From: Acidobacteriota bacterium
GTDB taxonomy: Bacteria; Acidobacteriota; Terriglobia; Bryobacterales; Bryobacteraceae
Direction of reading: 5' to 3'
Assembly (NCBI GenBank): GCA_025354885.1
Contig: JANXLY010000269.1
Location: 1 to 36,482 of the forward strand
DNA: 36,482 nt
Shown: one piece after another, positions 1-6,588 of the stretch
How the letters are laid out: the number at the start of each line of letters is the position of its first letter
Position numbering within the stretch: the first letter of the stretch is position 1
The notes under the pieces: generated by a model
Database searches by the model: none
The model's input: only the letters and a program-made list of their open reading frames with translations
Told to the model about the DNA's origin: nothing
Program-made: the position numbers and the translations under genes

Positions 1-1
1 C

Positions 2-403
2 ATGCCAGACTCTCTCCCGGACCTGGAATCCCGCCGTGCGGATCTGCTCGGCTCCCTTTCCTCGCTTGGCGATTTGCGCCCTGGTTCCATCGTGGGTGCG
101 ATTCGCCGTTGCGGCAAACCCACTTGTCATTGCGCGCAACCGGATGATCCCGGACATGGACCCAGCCTGCGCCTGACTCATAAGCGCAACGGGAAGACAA
201 TCACCGAGGCCCTCTCGACACCGGCGGCGGTGCGCAAAGCAGAGCGGGAGGTGGCCGAGTTTCGTAAGTTTCAGGAGTTTGGTCACGAGTTCGTCGAAGT
301 GAATGAGCAGATATGCCGGTTGCGGCCAATCGCGGACGCCGCGGCGGCAACACAGGAAAAAAAACGGCGGACGCGATCCAAAAGGAGATCAGGCGGGAAG
401 TAG
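2..403 (+). CDS. IS-associated accessory protein (DUF6788-like), possible OrfA of an ISKra4-family element
   Basis: This 133-residue protein begins at the first complete ATG of the window, so upstream DNA and the left end of the element are missing. A compact domain (about residues 28-107) carries a GSIVGAIRRCGKPTCHCA segment with a CxxxCxC cysteine cluster, followed by a charged helical region and a Lys/Arg-rich tail (KKRRTRSKRR). Small proteins of this kind commonly precede ISKra4-type transposases; their role is unknown, and DNA binding or transposase regulation is a guess. It overlaps the transposase frame by 91 bases in the -1 register, and the overlap contains an A8 run. The product could therefore be a separate OrfA or the N-terminus of a frameshifted OrfAB fusion. 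Family recognition is by eye. Confidence 0.75.
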   Translation: MPDSLPDLESRRADLLGSLSSLGDLRPGSIVGAIRRCGKPTCHCAQPDDPGHGPSLRLTHKRNGKTITEALSTPAAVRKAEREVAEFRKFQEFGHEFVEVNEQICRLRPIADAAAATQEKKRRTRSKRRSGGK

Positions 404-1719
404 ACCAATTGTTGCGCGTCGTCTTCCATAGCCGCCGCAAAACGGGCCTTGTCGATCTGGAAGCCATCGAGATGGCGGTGCGCTCGGCCATGCACCGGGC
501 CGGTGCGGCAGCGCTGACCGAACTGCTCCAATTCCCCGCGCCCGCCGCCGATCAGAGAACCGTAGCCTGTTCCTGCGGCCAGCAGGCGCAATACCGAGAA
601 TTGCGTGCCAAGACGCTGCTCACCGCCGTGGGGGAGGTGGACGTATCGCGTCCCTACTATCTGTGCCCGCACTGCCATAACGGTCAGTTCCCGGTCGATA
701 GCGAACTCGATGTGGAGAACACTGCCGTGTCTCCCGGCGTGCGGCGGATGTTGGCGGCGGTGGGCCAGGACGCGCCCTTCGATCACGGGCGCCGGCAGAT
801 GAAATTACTCGCCGATCTGGAGGTGACGGCCAAAGCCGTGGAGCGGACAGCGGAGGGGATCGGAGTCGATATCGCCGCCCGTCAGCGGGAGGAGATACAA
901 CGCGCAACGCAGGGAGAACTGCCGCCGGTTCCGAGCGGACCGCCGATACCGATTCTGTATGCGCAGTTGGACGGGACCGGATTGTCAGTAGTGAAAAAGG
1001 AAACCGAGGGCCGGAAGGGCAAGACGGAAGGGCAACCGGCGCATACGCGGGAGGCCAAGTTGGGAGCGGTATTCACGCAAACGACATGGGATGACGAAGG
1101 CTACGCCATCCGCGACCCCGATTCGACCACTTACACCGGCGCCATTGAGACCGCCGAGGAGTTTGGAAACCGCATTTATGTGGAAGCCTGGAATCGCGGT
1201 TGGAGCCGCGCCGAAAAAAAGGTCGTCATCGGCGATGGCGCCGAATGGATCTGGAATATTGCCGCGCAACACTTCCCCGGCGCGATTCAAATTGTCGATC
1301 TGTTTCACGCCCGCCAACACTTGTGGGAACTCGCGCGCAAACTCTACCCCAACCAGGAAGCCGAGCAGAAACGCTGGATGACGATTCACCAGGAGATCTT
1401 GGATGACGGCCGGATCGAAGAACTGGTGGCCGCGCTCCGTTCGATCGACTCCTCGCATCCGGAGTTGACCGAAAAGATCGGCAAAGAGGCCGCTTACTTT
1501 GAAAACCACACCGAGCGTATGCGCTACCCCGAGTTCCACCGCCAACACCTGTTCGTTGGATCGGGAGTTATCGAGGCAGGCTGCAAAACCGTAATCGGTT
1601 CCCGCTGCAAGCAATCCGGGATGTTTTGGACGCTGCGCGGAGCCAACGCCATCCTCGCCCTGCGCTGTTGCCACATCAACGGCCAATTTGAAGATTACTG
1701 GGAGAATCGCGCGGCGTGA
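313..1719 (+). CDS. ISKra4-family DDE transposase
   Basis: Transposase of 468 residues, expected to cut and join the ends of its insertion sequence. Visible parts are an N-terminal helical region, a zinc-finger-like module (CSC at 86-88 and CPHC at 118-121) and an RNase H-like catalytic core. Candidate acidic residues are D220 in AQLDGTG, D308 in VIGDGAEW, D329 in QIVDLFHA and E421 in GSGVIEAGCKTV; the last motif and the following RCKQSGMFWT segment are typical of ISKra4 transposases. The length is normal and no internal stop is seen, so the copy may be functional. The ATG at 313 lies inside the preceding ORF. A -1 shift at the A8 run (357-364) would instead make one fusion protein. The region looks more GC-rich than its neighbours, as expected of a mobile element. 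Confidence 0.9.
   Translation: MPVAANRGRRGGNTGKKTADAIQKEIRREVDQLLRVVFHSRRKTGLVDLEAIEMAVRSAMHRAGAAALTELLQFPAPAADQRTVACSCGQQAQYRELRAKTLLTAVGEVDVSRPYYLCPHCHNGQFPVDSELDVENTAVSPGVRRMLAAVGQDAPFDHGRRQMKLLADLEVTAKAVERTAEGIGVDIAARQREEIQRATQGELPPVPSGPPIPILYAQLDGTGLSVVKKETEGRKGKTEGQPAHTREAKLGAVFTQTTWDDEGYAIRDPDSTTYTGAIETAEEFGNRIYVEAWNRGWSRAEKKVVIGDGAEWIWNIAAQHFPGAIQIVDLFHARQHLWELARKLYPNQEAEQKRWMTIHQEILDDGRIEELVAALRSIDSSHPELTEKIGKEAAYFENHTERMRYPEFHRQHLFVGSGVIEAGCKTVIGSRCKQSGMFWTLRGANAILALRCCHINGQFEDYWENRAA
357..364 (+). promoter_or_regulatory. A8 slippery tract, candidate -1 programmed frameshift site
   Basis: Eight consecutive A residues lie in the overlap of the two IS ORFs. In the upstream frame the codons read GAA AAA AAA CGG, so an A_AAA_AAA heptamer (358-364) sits in the correct register for tandem -1 slippage. 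A -1 shift leads from the accessory frame straight into the transposase frame. The stimulatory structure, if any, was not resolved. Confidence 0.5.
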
Positions 1720-1723
1720 CTTT

Positions 1724-1743
1724 CACTTTCATGTCGCGCACCC
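1724..1743. repeat. Probable right terminal inverted repeat of the ISKra4-type element
   Basis: Read inward on the minus strand, the sequence starts GGGTGCGCGACATGAAAGTG just beyond the transposase stop and 5 bases before the neighbouring methyltransferase gene ends. A GGGTGCGC-like start fits ISKra4-family ends as I know them. The matching left end lies outside the window, so the exact boundary and target duplication cannot be confirmed. Confidence 0.4.
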
Positions 1744-1747
1744 TCTA

Positions 1748-2365
1748 TCAGAAAGGCTTGCGAAGCACCCAAGTGGTCATCGATCTTTGGTTCTGGACGA
1801 CTGTGGTTTTTAAGGGATCGGCCCATTCGGCGTTGAACTCGGTGGCGAATTGCTGGAGCAGTAATTCATCGACAAGATAGCGCTCTGAACCATCTGGCAG
1901 GAGGAATCGACGCCCTTCGATCTGGTGGATCTGGTGTTCGATGCCTATCGAAGATGCGAGACGGCAGAAGAAGAGACCACCAGGAGAGAGAACTCTCCAG
2001 GAGGCACGCAGCAGGGTGGCGAAGTGAGCGTCGTTGCGGGCGAAATGGAGGACTGCGCTACTCAGAACCAGTACGGCGAATGAATCCGGGAACGACATTG
2101 CCTCGATCAACTCACAGTGGAAATTGGTTGCGGGCAGATGCGGAGCGAGGATTGCAGCGAGCTGCCGAGTGTTGGATGCAGCGTAAGGGTCAACATCGAC
2201 AGCAAAGACCTCGAAGCCCTGTTGCAGGAAGTAAACAAGATTGCGCCCGCCACCGCAGCCGACGTCGAGAATGCGCATGCCGGGCGTGATGCGACCACGG
2301 AGGATCTGGTCAAAGAGATAAATATCGATCTGACCGAATTGCTCTATCAGGCTGGACGCGCTCAT
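1748..2365 (-). CDS. Class I SAM-dependent methyltransferase
   Basis: A 205-residue cytoplasmic protein with a Rossmann-type methyltransferase fold. Motif I reads ILDVGCGGGRN (about residues 32-42) and an acidic motif II follows (VFAVDVDP, about 53-60). Motif IV lies in the FAVLVLSSAVLHFARND segment and a post-motif strand in LSPGGLFFCRLAS. The first two are the classical S-adenosylmethionine contacts. The length is that of small TehB-like or UbiE-like enzymes, but no substrate-defining domain is visible and the substrate is unknown. It starts 9 bases after the stop of the upstream minus-strand gene (2375-3124), so the two are probably co-transcribed. Its 3' end lies only 5 bases from the inferred IS end, suggesting the insertion landed right behind the gene without breaking it. 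Confidence 0.85.
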   Translation of the reverse strand: MSASSLIEQFGQIDIYLFDQILRGRITPGMRILDVGCGGGRNLVYFLQQGFEVFAVDVDPYAASNTRQLAAILAPHLPATNFHCELIEAMSFPDSFAVLVLSSAVLHFARNDAHFATLLRASWRVLSPGGLFFCRLASSIGIEHQIHQIEGRRFLLPDGSERYLVDELLLQQFATEFNAEWADPLKTTVVQNQRSMTTWVLRKPF

Positions 2366-2374
2366 CTATCGATG

Positions 2375-3124
2375 TTATTTCTTTGGCTTCCAGAAGTCCG
2401 GATCAGAGCCTGCGAATTCGCTCGAAACCGAGCTGATGCGCGGATCGATTCGGAAGAGCAGATTTTCGTGGCTGATCTCGGATTGGAGCGCGGCGTTATT
2501 GCTGGCCCTTGCTGAAGGTGAGCCTGTGGAACGGAGGTAGGCAGCCGCAGATCGGTTGACGCCATCGTCGAGAAGCTTGAGTGATACGAGCGGCGAGAAG
2601 ACGAGAAAGGTGCCGGAAGGGGCACCGGAAATAACCTGGTAGACCATGTCGGGGCGGTCGATGTTGATACTGTCCAACGCCGCTTTTCGCGCGCGAAGCA
2701 ACTCGGCGAATTCCATCTCGGAACCACTTGCAATGCGATAGATCGAAACCTGCATATAACGCGACTTGCGGAGCGCTTCGAGGGCTTCTCCGGGTCTGTA
2801 GCTCCACCATTGACGGTGGAAGGCGATGAGGGTTCTGGACTGGTCTCCGCGTGTCTTTTCTCCAGGACGGAGTGCAAGCAAGTCGTTGTCAAACTGTTCG
2901 AGTCCGGCGAAGGATGAGTGCGTTTCAAGTTCCCAGGTATCGACGCTGCCGGTGATGGCAGTCATGCCGATGAGAAGAATGCCGACTGCTGCATCTCCAC
3001 GGTGGGCGGGGAGGTCAAAGCCTGCTGAAGGTGTCTGGATGAGACGAATCAAAGGTGGGGGATGGACCAAAGTCTGCGCGGTGGCAAGAATGGGGAGGAA
3101 GCTCAACAACAAGGCGATTCTCAT
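2375..3124 (-). CDS. Exported protein of unknown function
   Basis: The frame stays open to 3286, but I place the start at the ATG whose complement ends at 3124. It opens with a clear signal peptide (MRIALLLSFLPILATAQT), whereas the 54 upstream residues look non-coding. The 249-residue product has no recognised catalytic motif. Visible landmarks are a conserved-looking GILLIGMTAITGSVDTWELE stretch after the signal peptide, the FHRQWWSYRPGEALEALRKS segment and an alternating strand/helix pattern (YMQVSIYRI then EFAELLRARKAAL). This could be an alpha/beta barrel, but that is inference. It is the first gene of a probable two-gene minus-strand unit with the methyltransferase and is divergent from the ECF sigma gene. 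Cleavage after ATAQ would send it to the periplasm. Confidence 0.65.
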   Translation of the reverse strand: MRIALLLSFLPILATAQTLVHPPPLIRLIQTPSAGFDLPAHRGDAAVGILLIGMTAITGSVDTWELETHSSFAGLEQFDNDLLALRPGEKTRGDQSRTLIAFHRQWWSYRPGEALEALRKSRYMQVSIYRIASGSEMEFAELLRARKAALDSINIDRPDMVYQVISGAPSGTFLVFSPLVSLKLLDDGVNRSAAAYLRSTGSPSARASNNAALQSEISHENLLFRIDPRISSVSSEFAGSDPDFWKPKK

Positions 3125-3198
3125 GGCTGCACACAATAGAGACGCAGCCGGAGGACGAAGCGTTGAATGAAATGAGTTTCCAAGCAGGTTGTTTGCTC

Positions 3199-3228
3199 TT
3201 GCGGGGTGCTGGACCAGACCGCTATCCT
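3199..3228 (+). promoter_or_regulatory. Candidate sigma70-type promoter of the ECF sigma gene
   Basis: A TTGCGG hexamer (3199-3204) and a TATCCT hexamer (3223-3228) are separated by 18 bases. Transcription would start near 3235, just before the ATG at 3248. This supports 3248 over the upstream GTG at 3206, which would fall inside the promoter. Confidence 0.35.
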
Positions 3229-3247
3229 GAAACGAATCCACTTCACA

Positions 3248-3832
3248 ATGGCGGAACACGAAGAAGACATTACGGGGTTGTTGCACCGCTTTCAGGAAGG
3301 CGATGAGGCAGCGCGGACGCTATTGGTGGAAACGGTCTACGCTGAACTGCGCTTGATCGCTGCCCGGCACATGAGCCGTGAGCGCGACGGCCATACATTG
3401 CAGGCGACGGCGCTTGTCAACGAGGCTTATCTGAAACTGGTTAACATCAAGTCCGCCCAGTGGCAGAACAGGGCTCATTTTTTCGCGGTTGCAGCAAGGA
3501 TCATGCGACAGATTCTGGTGGATCATGCACGGCAGCATCGGGCCGGCAAACGCGGTGGAGGGGTTATCCTGCTGCCCTTGAACGAGGCTCTAGCATTTAG
3601 CCCAGAGGAGCCGGCAATGGTTTTGCAGTTGGATGAAGCTTTGACGCGCCTGTTGAAAGAAGATGAACAAGTGGGACGGGTAGTAGAACTTCGATTCTTT
3701 GGGGGGCTGTCTGTCGATGAGACGGCCGAAGTATTGAAGGTTCCGAAACGAACAGTGGAGCGGGAATGGACTTTCGGGCGTGCCTGGCTGAGGACGGAGT
3801 TGGGGCCCTCGCCGACTTTGCTGATGGATTGA
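3248..3832 (+). CDS. ECF-type RNA polymerase sigma factor (TIGR02999-like, acidobacterial type)
   Basis: A 194-residue extracytoplasmic-function sigma factor that would direct core RNA polymerase to its own promoters. Region 2 spans about residues 8-98, with the family-typical ATALVNEAYLKL and FFAVAARIMRQILVDHARQ segments. Region 4 spans about 127-183 and includes the helix-turn-helix LSVDETAEVLKVPKRTVEREW. I use the ATG at 3248; an in-frame GTG at 3206 would add 14 residues unlike the family. No transmembrane anti-sigma gene is adjacent. Sigma factors of this group in Acidobacteria and Planctomycetes are typically encoded beside Hanks-type Ser/Thr kinases, as here, which suggests control by phosphorylation. 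That control is inferred from context, not shown by the sequence. Confidence 0.9.
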   Translation: MAEHEEDITGLLHRFQEGDEAARTLLVETVYAELRLIAARHMSRERDGHTLQATALVNEAYLKLVNIKSAQWQNRAHFFAVAARIMRQILVDHARQHRAGKRGGGVILLPLNEALAFSPEEPAMVLQLDEALTRLLKEDEQVGRVVELRFFGGLSVDETAEVLKVPKRTVEREWTFGRAWLRTELGPSPTLLMD

Positions 3833-3890
3833 TTGCCTCAAGAGGAGGCAGCCGAGCAGATTCAGATGCGGACAAAGTCAGTTATACTCC

Positions 3891-3900
3891 AAAGCCTAAG
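3891..3900 (+). promoter_or_regulatory. Possible -10 element upstream of the kinase gene
   Basis: GTTATACTCC contains TATACT 41 bases before the GTG start. No convincing -35 hexamer sits at normal spacing. The same G-N-TATACTC pattern occurs in the better promoter at 16354-16382. This is a weak call. Confidence 0.2.
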
Positions 3901-3938
3901 CTGTTATCAATGGAGCAACAAGAAGGACTGAAGACGCC

Positions 3939-6236
3939 GTGAGCACTGAAGGATTTGCTCGACTGAAGTCGATCTTTTCGCGTGCTGTTGAACTGCGTTC
4001 GGATGGCGTTTCGGAGTTTCTCGATGAGGCATGCAAGGGGAATCAGGGTTTGCGGAACCAAGTTGAAGAGATGCTGCGGCAGGCATCGTCCCCGGACACA
4101 ATGTTGCTTGGCGACGTGGCTACAGGCAGGCCGCTACATGCGTTAGCGCTGGGAACTATTCTGGCAAATCGCTTTCGTCTGATCCGCTTTATTGGCAAGG
4201 GTGGGATGGGCGAAGTTTATCTTGCCGAAGATCAGGAACTTTTAGGGAAAGTGGCGCTCAAGACCGTCCGTGGCGGGCTGCTCGACGCGAATGGTATGGC
4301 TCGATTTCGACGCGAGGTTCAACTATCGAGGCAGGTGACACACCCGAATATCTGTCGTGTTTTCGATTTGGGTAAAGAGACGATTGAGGGGCAGGAGTTT
4401 GTCTTTCTGACGATGGAGTATCTTGAGGGGCAAACGCTGGCGCAGCATCTGAATGCACATGGGAAGATCAGCCCGGAATTGGCGGCGCCACTGATCCGGC
4501 AATTGGCGGCTGGCCTCGATGCTCTGCATGCAAAGGGGATCATGCATCGGGACTTGAAGCCGGCCAATGTGATGCTGTCGGGCACTCATCTGAGCATCAT
4601 GGATTTTGGATTGGCAAGAGCGTTTGAAGGCGAGGGGTCTGATGAACACCACACGCAGACCGGCACGGTTCTGGGGACACCAGGATACATGTCCCCCGAG
4701 CAATTGATGGGTGAGACGGCAACGGCGGCCAGCGATATTTACACGATGGGATTGCTGATCTTCGAAATGTTGACGGGGCTGAAGGCGTCTCTGGCTGATA
4801 CGCTTTCTGTCGGTGAAACGGGATTGCCGCCGCAGTGGGAAGTGATAGTATTGCGCTGCATGGCGCGCGACAGGAAATCGCGACCGCAGAGCGCGCTGGA
4901 TGCGCTTGAAACTCAGAGCGGACCCATTGCGCCTGTCCCAGTGAAGAGTGGCTGGAAGGGCTGGCAGCTTGTCTTGTTGGGATTGGTTTTGGCGATTGCT
5001 GCAGTTGTCCCGTTCGTAATTCGAGAGAGTACCGCGAAGCGTTTACGGGCTCCCAGCGCGAGTGTGAACGACAAGATCTTGCAGGCGCGTGAGCTATTAG
5101 TTCGCTACTACAAGCCCAAGAATGTGAGCGAGGCCATGGGGATTCTGGAGCAAGTAGCGAGAGAAAACCCGAATCTCGCGCTTGGCCATGCAGCGCTTGG
5201 AGCAGCGATTTACCGGCAGTTTACTGACACGAAGGACGTCAACCTGCTGGACCGGGCAAAAGCGGCCTGCGCACGAGCGATCCAGCTGGATCCTGAAATG
5301 GCAGCTCCGCACATAACACTCGGCCTTCTTTATATCGAAGCGGGTCGCCATGATCTTGCAGGATCGGAATTGAAGATCGCTCTGCAGCTCGATTCCCGTC
5401 AGCCGGAAGTGCATTTTGCGTTGGCGCAATTGTACCGGGCAGAAGGCCGAAGTTCCGAGAAGGCCGTGGAGATACAGAAGGCAATTGATCTGGCCCCAGA
5501 CAACTGGAGTTATCACAACTGGCGGAGCGGAGAGTTACGCGATCAGGTCAAGTATACTGAGGCGCTTGCTGAGTTGCAGACGGCGGCAAGGCTGATGCCA
5601 GACAATCCTCTGACTTACAACAACCTTGGCGTTCTCTATGCGAGAATGCGTCAATTCGTGGAGGCCAGAAGCGCCTATGAGCAGTCCATAAAGTTGGAAC
5701 CGAGAGCCAGAACCATTGGCAATCTGGCGTCCGTTTACTATATGGAAGAGCAGTATGGGAAGGCCGCCGAGACGCTGGAGAAGGCAATCCAGCTGGACTC
5801 GCAAAACTATCTGCTTTGGGCCAATTTTGCTGCAGCTCTTGATCATAGTGCGGCGGATCGCACCAGAGTGCGCGGGGCTTATCTGAAAGCAATCGAACTT
5901 GCTAATGCATTGGCAGCAAAGACGCCGAACAATGAAAAGTTATTGTCGGATCTGGCAAGTTATCAGGCTTTCGTGGGGAACCGGGAGCAAGCACTTTTGC
6001 GCATACGGCGCGCTGCGTTAATCAGCCCGGAAAACGCGAACGTGGCAAATCGGGCCGTTGAAGTTTACGAATTATTGAAAGATCGGAACGAGGCCCTCAA
6101 ATGGGCAGAAAAGGCGCTCCAGCTTGGCTATTCGCTGGAATCGTTAAATACCAACCCTGAATTGGCGGGGCTTTGCGCCGATACACGCTTCAAAGACATA
6201 GCCAGAAAATACAAGGAGAAAACAAATGGGAAGTGA
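3939..6236 (+). CDS. Transmembrane Hanks-type Ser/Thr protein kinase with C-terminal TPR repeats
   Basis: A 765-residue signalling kinase starting with GTG, 106 bases after the sigma gene. An N-terminal helical region (about 1-70) precedes the kinase domain. Its key residues are present: glycine loop GKGGMG (86-91), VALK lysine K108, helix-C E126, HRDLKPAN (203-210), DFG (222-224) and SPEQ (252-255). It should be active. One transmembrane helix lies near 343-361, followed by about 400 residues with repeated TPR-like helices (for example the A-L-x-L-D-P signatures near 420-600). A cytoplasmic kinase with the TPR part outside is the expected topology. The stop codon overlaps the start of the repeat protein, so the two are translationally coupled. 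Likely partners are the sigma factor upstream and the repeat protein and peptidase downstream. Confidence 0.93.
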   Translation: MSTEGFARLKSIFSRAVELRSDGVSEFLDEACKGNQGLRNQVEEMLRQASSPDTMLLGDVATGRPLHALALGTILANRFRLIRFIGKGGMGEVYLAEDQELLGKVALKTVRGGLLDANGMARFRREVQLSRQVTHPNICRVFDLGKETIEGQEFVFLTMEYLEGQTLAQHLNAHGKISPELAAPLIRQLAAGLDALHAKGIMHRDLKPANVMLSGTHLSIMDFGLARAFEGEGSDEHHTQTGTVLGTPGYMSPEQLMGETATAASDIYTMGLLIFEMLTGLKASLADTLSVGETGLPPQWEVIVLRCMARDRKSRPQSALDALETQSGPIAPVPVKSGWKGWQLVLLGLVLAIAAVVPFVIRESTAKRLRAPSASVNDKILQARELLVRYYKPKNVSEAMGILEQVARENPNLALGHAALGAAIYRQFTDTKDVNLLDRAKAACARAIQLDPEMAAPHITLGLLYIEAGRHDLAGSELKIALQLDSRQPEVHFALAQLYRAEGRSSEKAVEIQKAIDLAPDNWSYHNWRSGELRDQVKYTEALAELQTAARLMPDNPLTYNNLGVLYARMRQFVEARSAYEQSIKLEPRARTIGNLASVYYMEEQYGKAAETLEKAIQLDSQNYLLWANFAAALDHSAADRTRVRGAYLKAIELANALAAKTPNNEKLLSDLASYQAFVGNREQALLRIRRAALISPENANVANRAVEVYELLKDRNEALKWAEKALQLGYSLESLNTNPELAGLCADTRFKDIARKYKEKTNGK
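6213..6228 (+). promoter_or_regulatory. Strong ribosome binding site inside the kinase 3' end
   Basis: AAGGAG (6213-6218) lies 7 bases before ATG at 6226, inside the last codons of the kinase gene whose stop is at 6234-6236. This strong, well-spaced site argues that the short repeat protein is a real gene, coupled to the kinase. Confidence 0.7.
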
Positions 6237-6495
6237 TGAAGAAAGAAATCAACTTACGACAGATGAAGATAAGGGAACTGAGCCGGTCTCGTTTCCGATT
6301 GTAGATCCGCAGCCCGACACGAGAGCCACATCTGAGCCGGTCTCGTTTCCTATTGTGGATCCGGAGCCGGACACGAGAGCCGCAGATGAGCCAGTCTCGT
6401 TTCCAATTGTGGATCCAGAGCCCGACACGAGAGCCGCAGATGAGCCGGTCTCGTTTCCAATTGTGGATCCGGAGCCGGACAACTCGAAAGGCTAA
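6226..6495 (+). CDS. Small acidic protein made of four 18-residue repeats
   Basis: This 89-residue protein has a short charged leader (residues 1-18) followed by four copies of a repeat whose best form is EPVSFPIVDPEPDTRAAD (starting at 19, 37, 55 and 73; the last is one residue short and ends PDNSKG). It has no signal peptide, no membrane segment and no cysteine. It is Pro/Asp/Glu-rich and probably unstructured. The start overlaps the kinase stop and has a strong ribosome binding site. I do not recognise a family. Each of the first three repeats has one arginine (in DTRA) and one conserved Ser, plus Thr next to the Arg, so the protein could be a multivalent phosphorylation substrate of the kinase or a cleavage substrate of the downstream C25-like peptidase. 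Both roles are inference from gene order. Confidence 0.75.
   Translation: MGSDEERNQLTTDEDKGTEPVSFPIVDPQPDTRATSEPVSFPIVDPEPDTRAADEPVSFPIVDPEPDTRAADEPVSFPIVDPEPDNSKG
6280..6492 (+). repeat. 54-bp tandem repeat array (4 copies, last slightly short)
   Basis: Units begin at 6280, 6334, 6388 and 6442, each starting GAGCC(G/A)GTCTCGTTTCC. Unit length is exactly 18 codons, so copy number can change without breaking the frame. Units differ at several third positions, showing they are not one very recent expansion. Confidence 0.9.
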
Positions 6496-6588
6496 CTGGA
6501 ATTCGACTTTGAACGCAACAACGACTGGGGCTGAACCACATGCCGGGATTCAGCCTCATGTTTATTTTAGGACTGAAGGGACTGGAAG

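Noticed and set aside
313..786. Long minus-strand frames inside the transposase region
   Set aside because: These are GC-rich antisense frames. The plus strand has complete transposase motifs.
6249..6482. Minus-strand frame with GSTIGNETGSSAALVSGS repeats
   Set aside because: It is the antisense reading of the 54-bp repeat array. The plus frame has a strong ribosome binding site and operon context.
6280..6492. Tandem repeats as a CRISPR array
   Set aside because: Units are contiguous, in frame and without unique spacers, and no cas gene is present.
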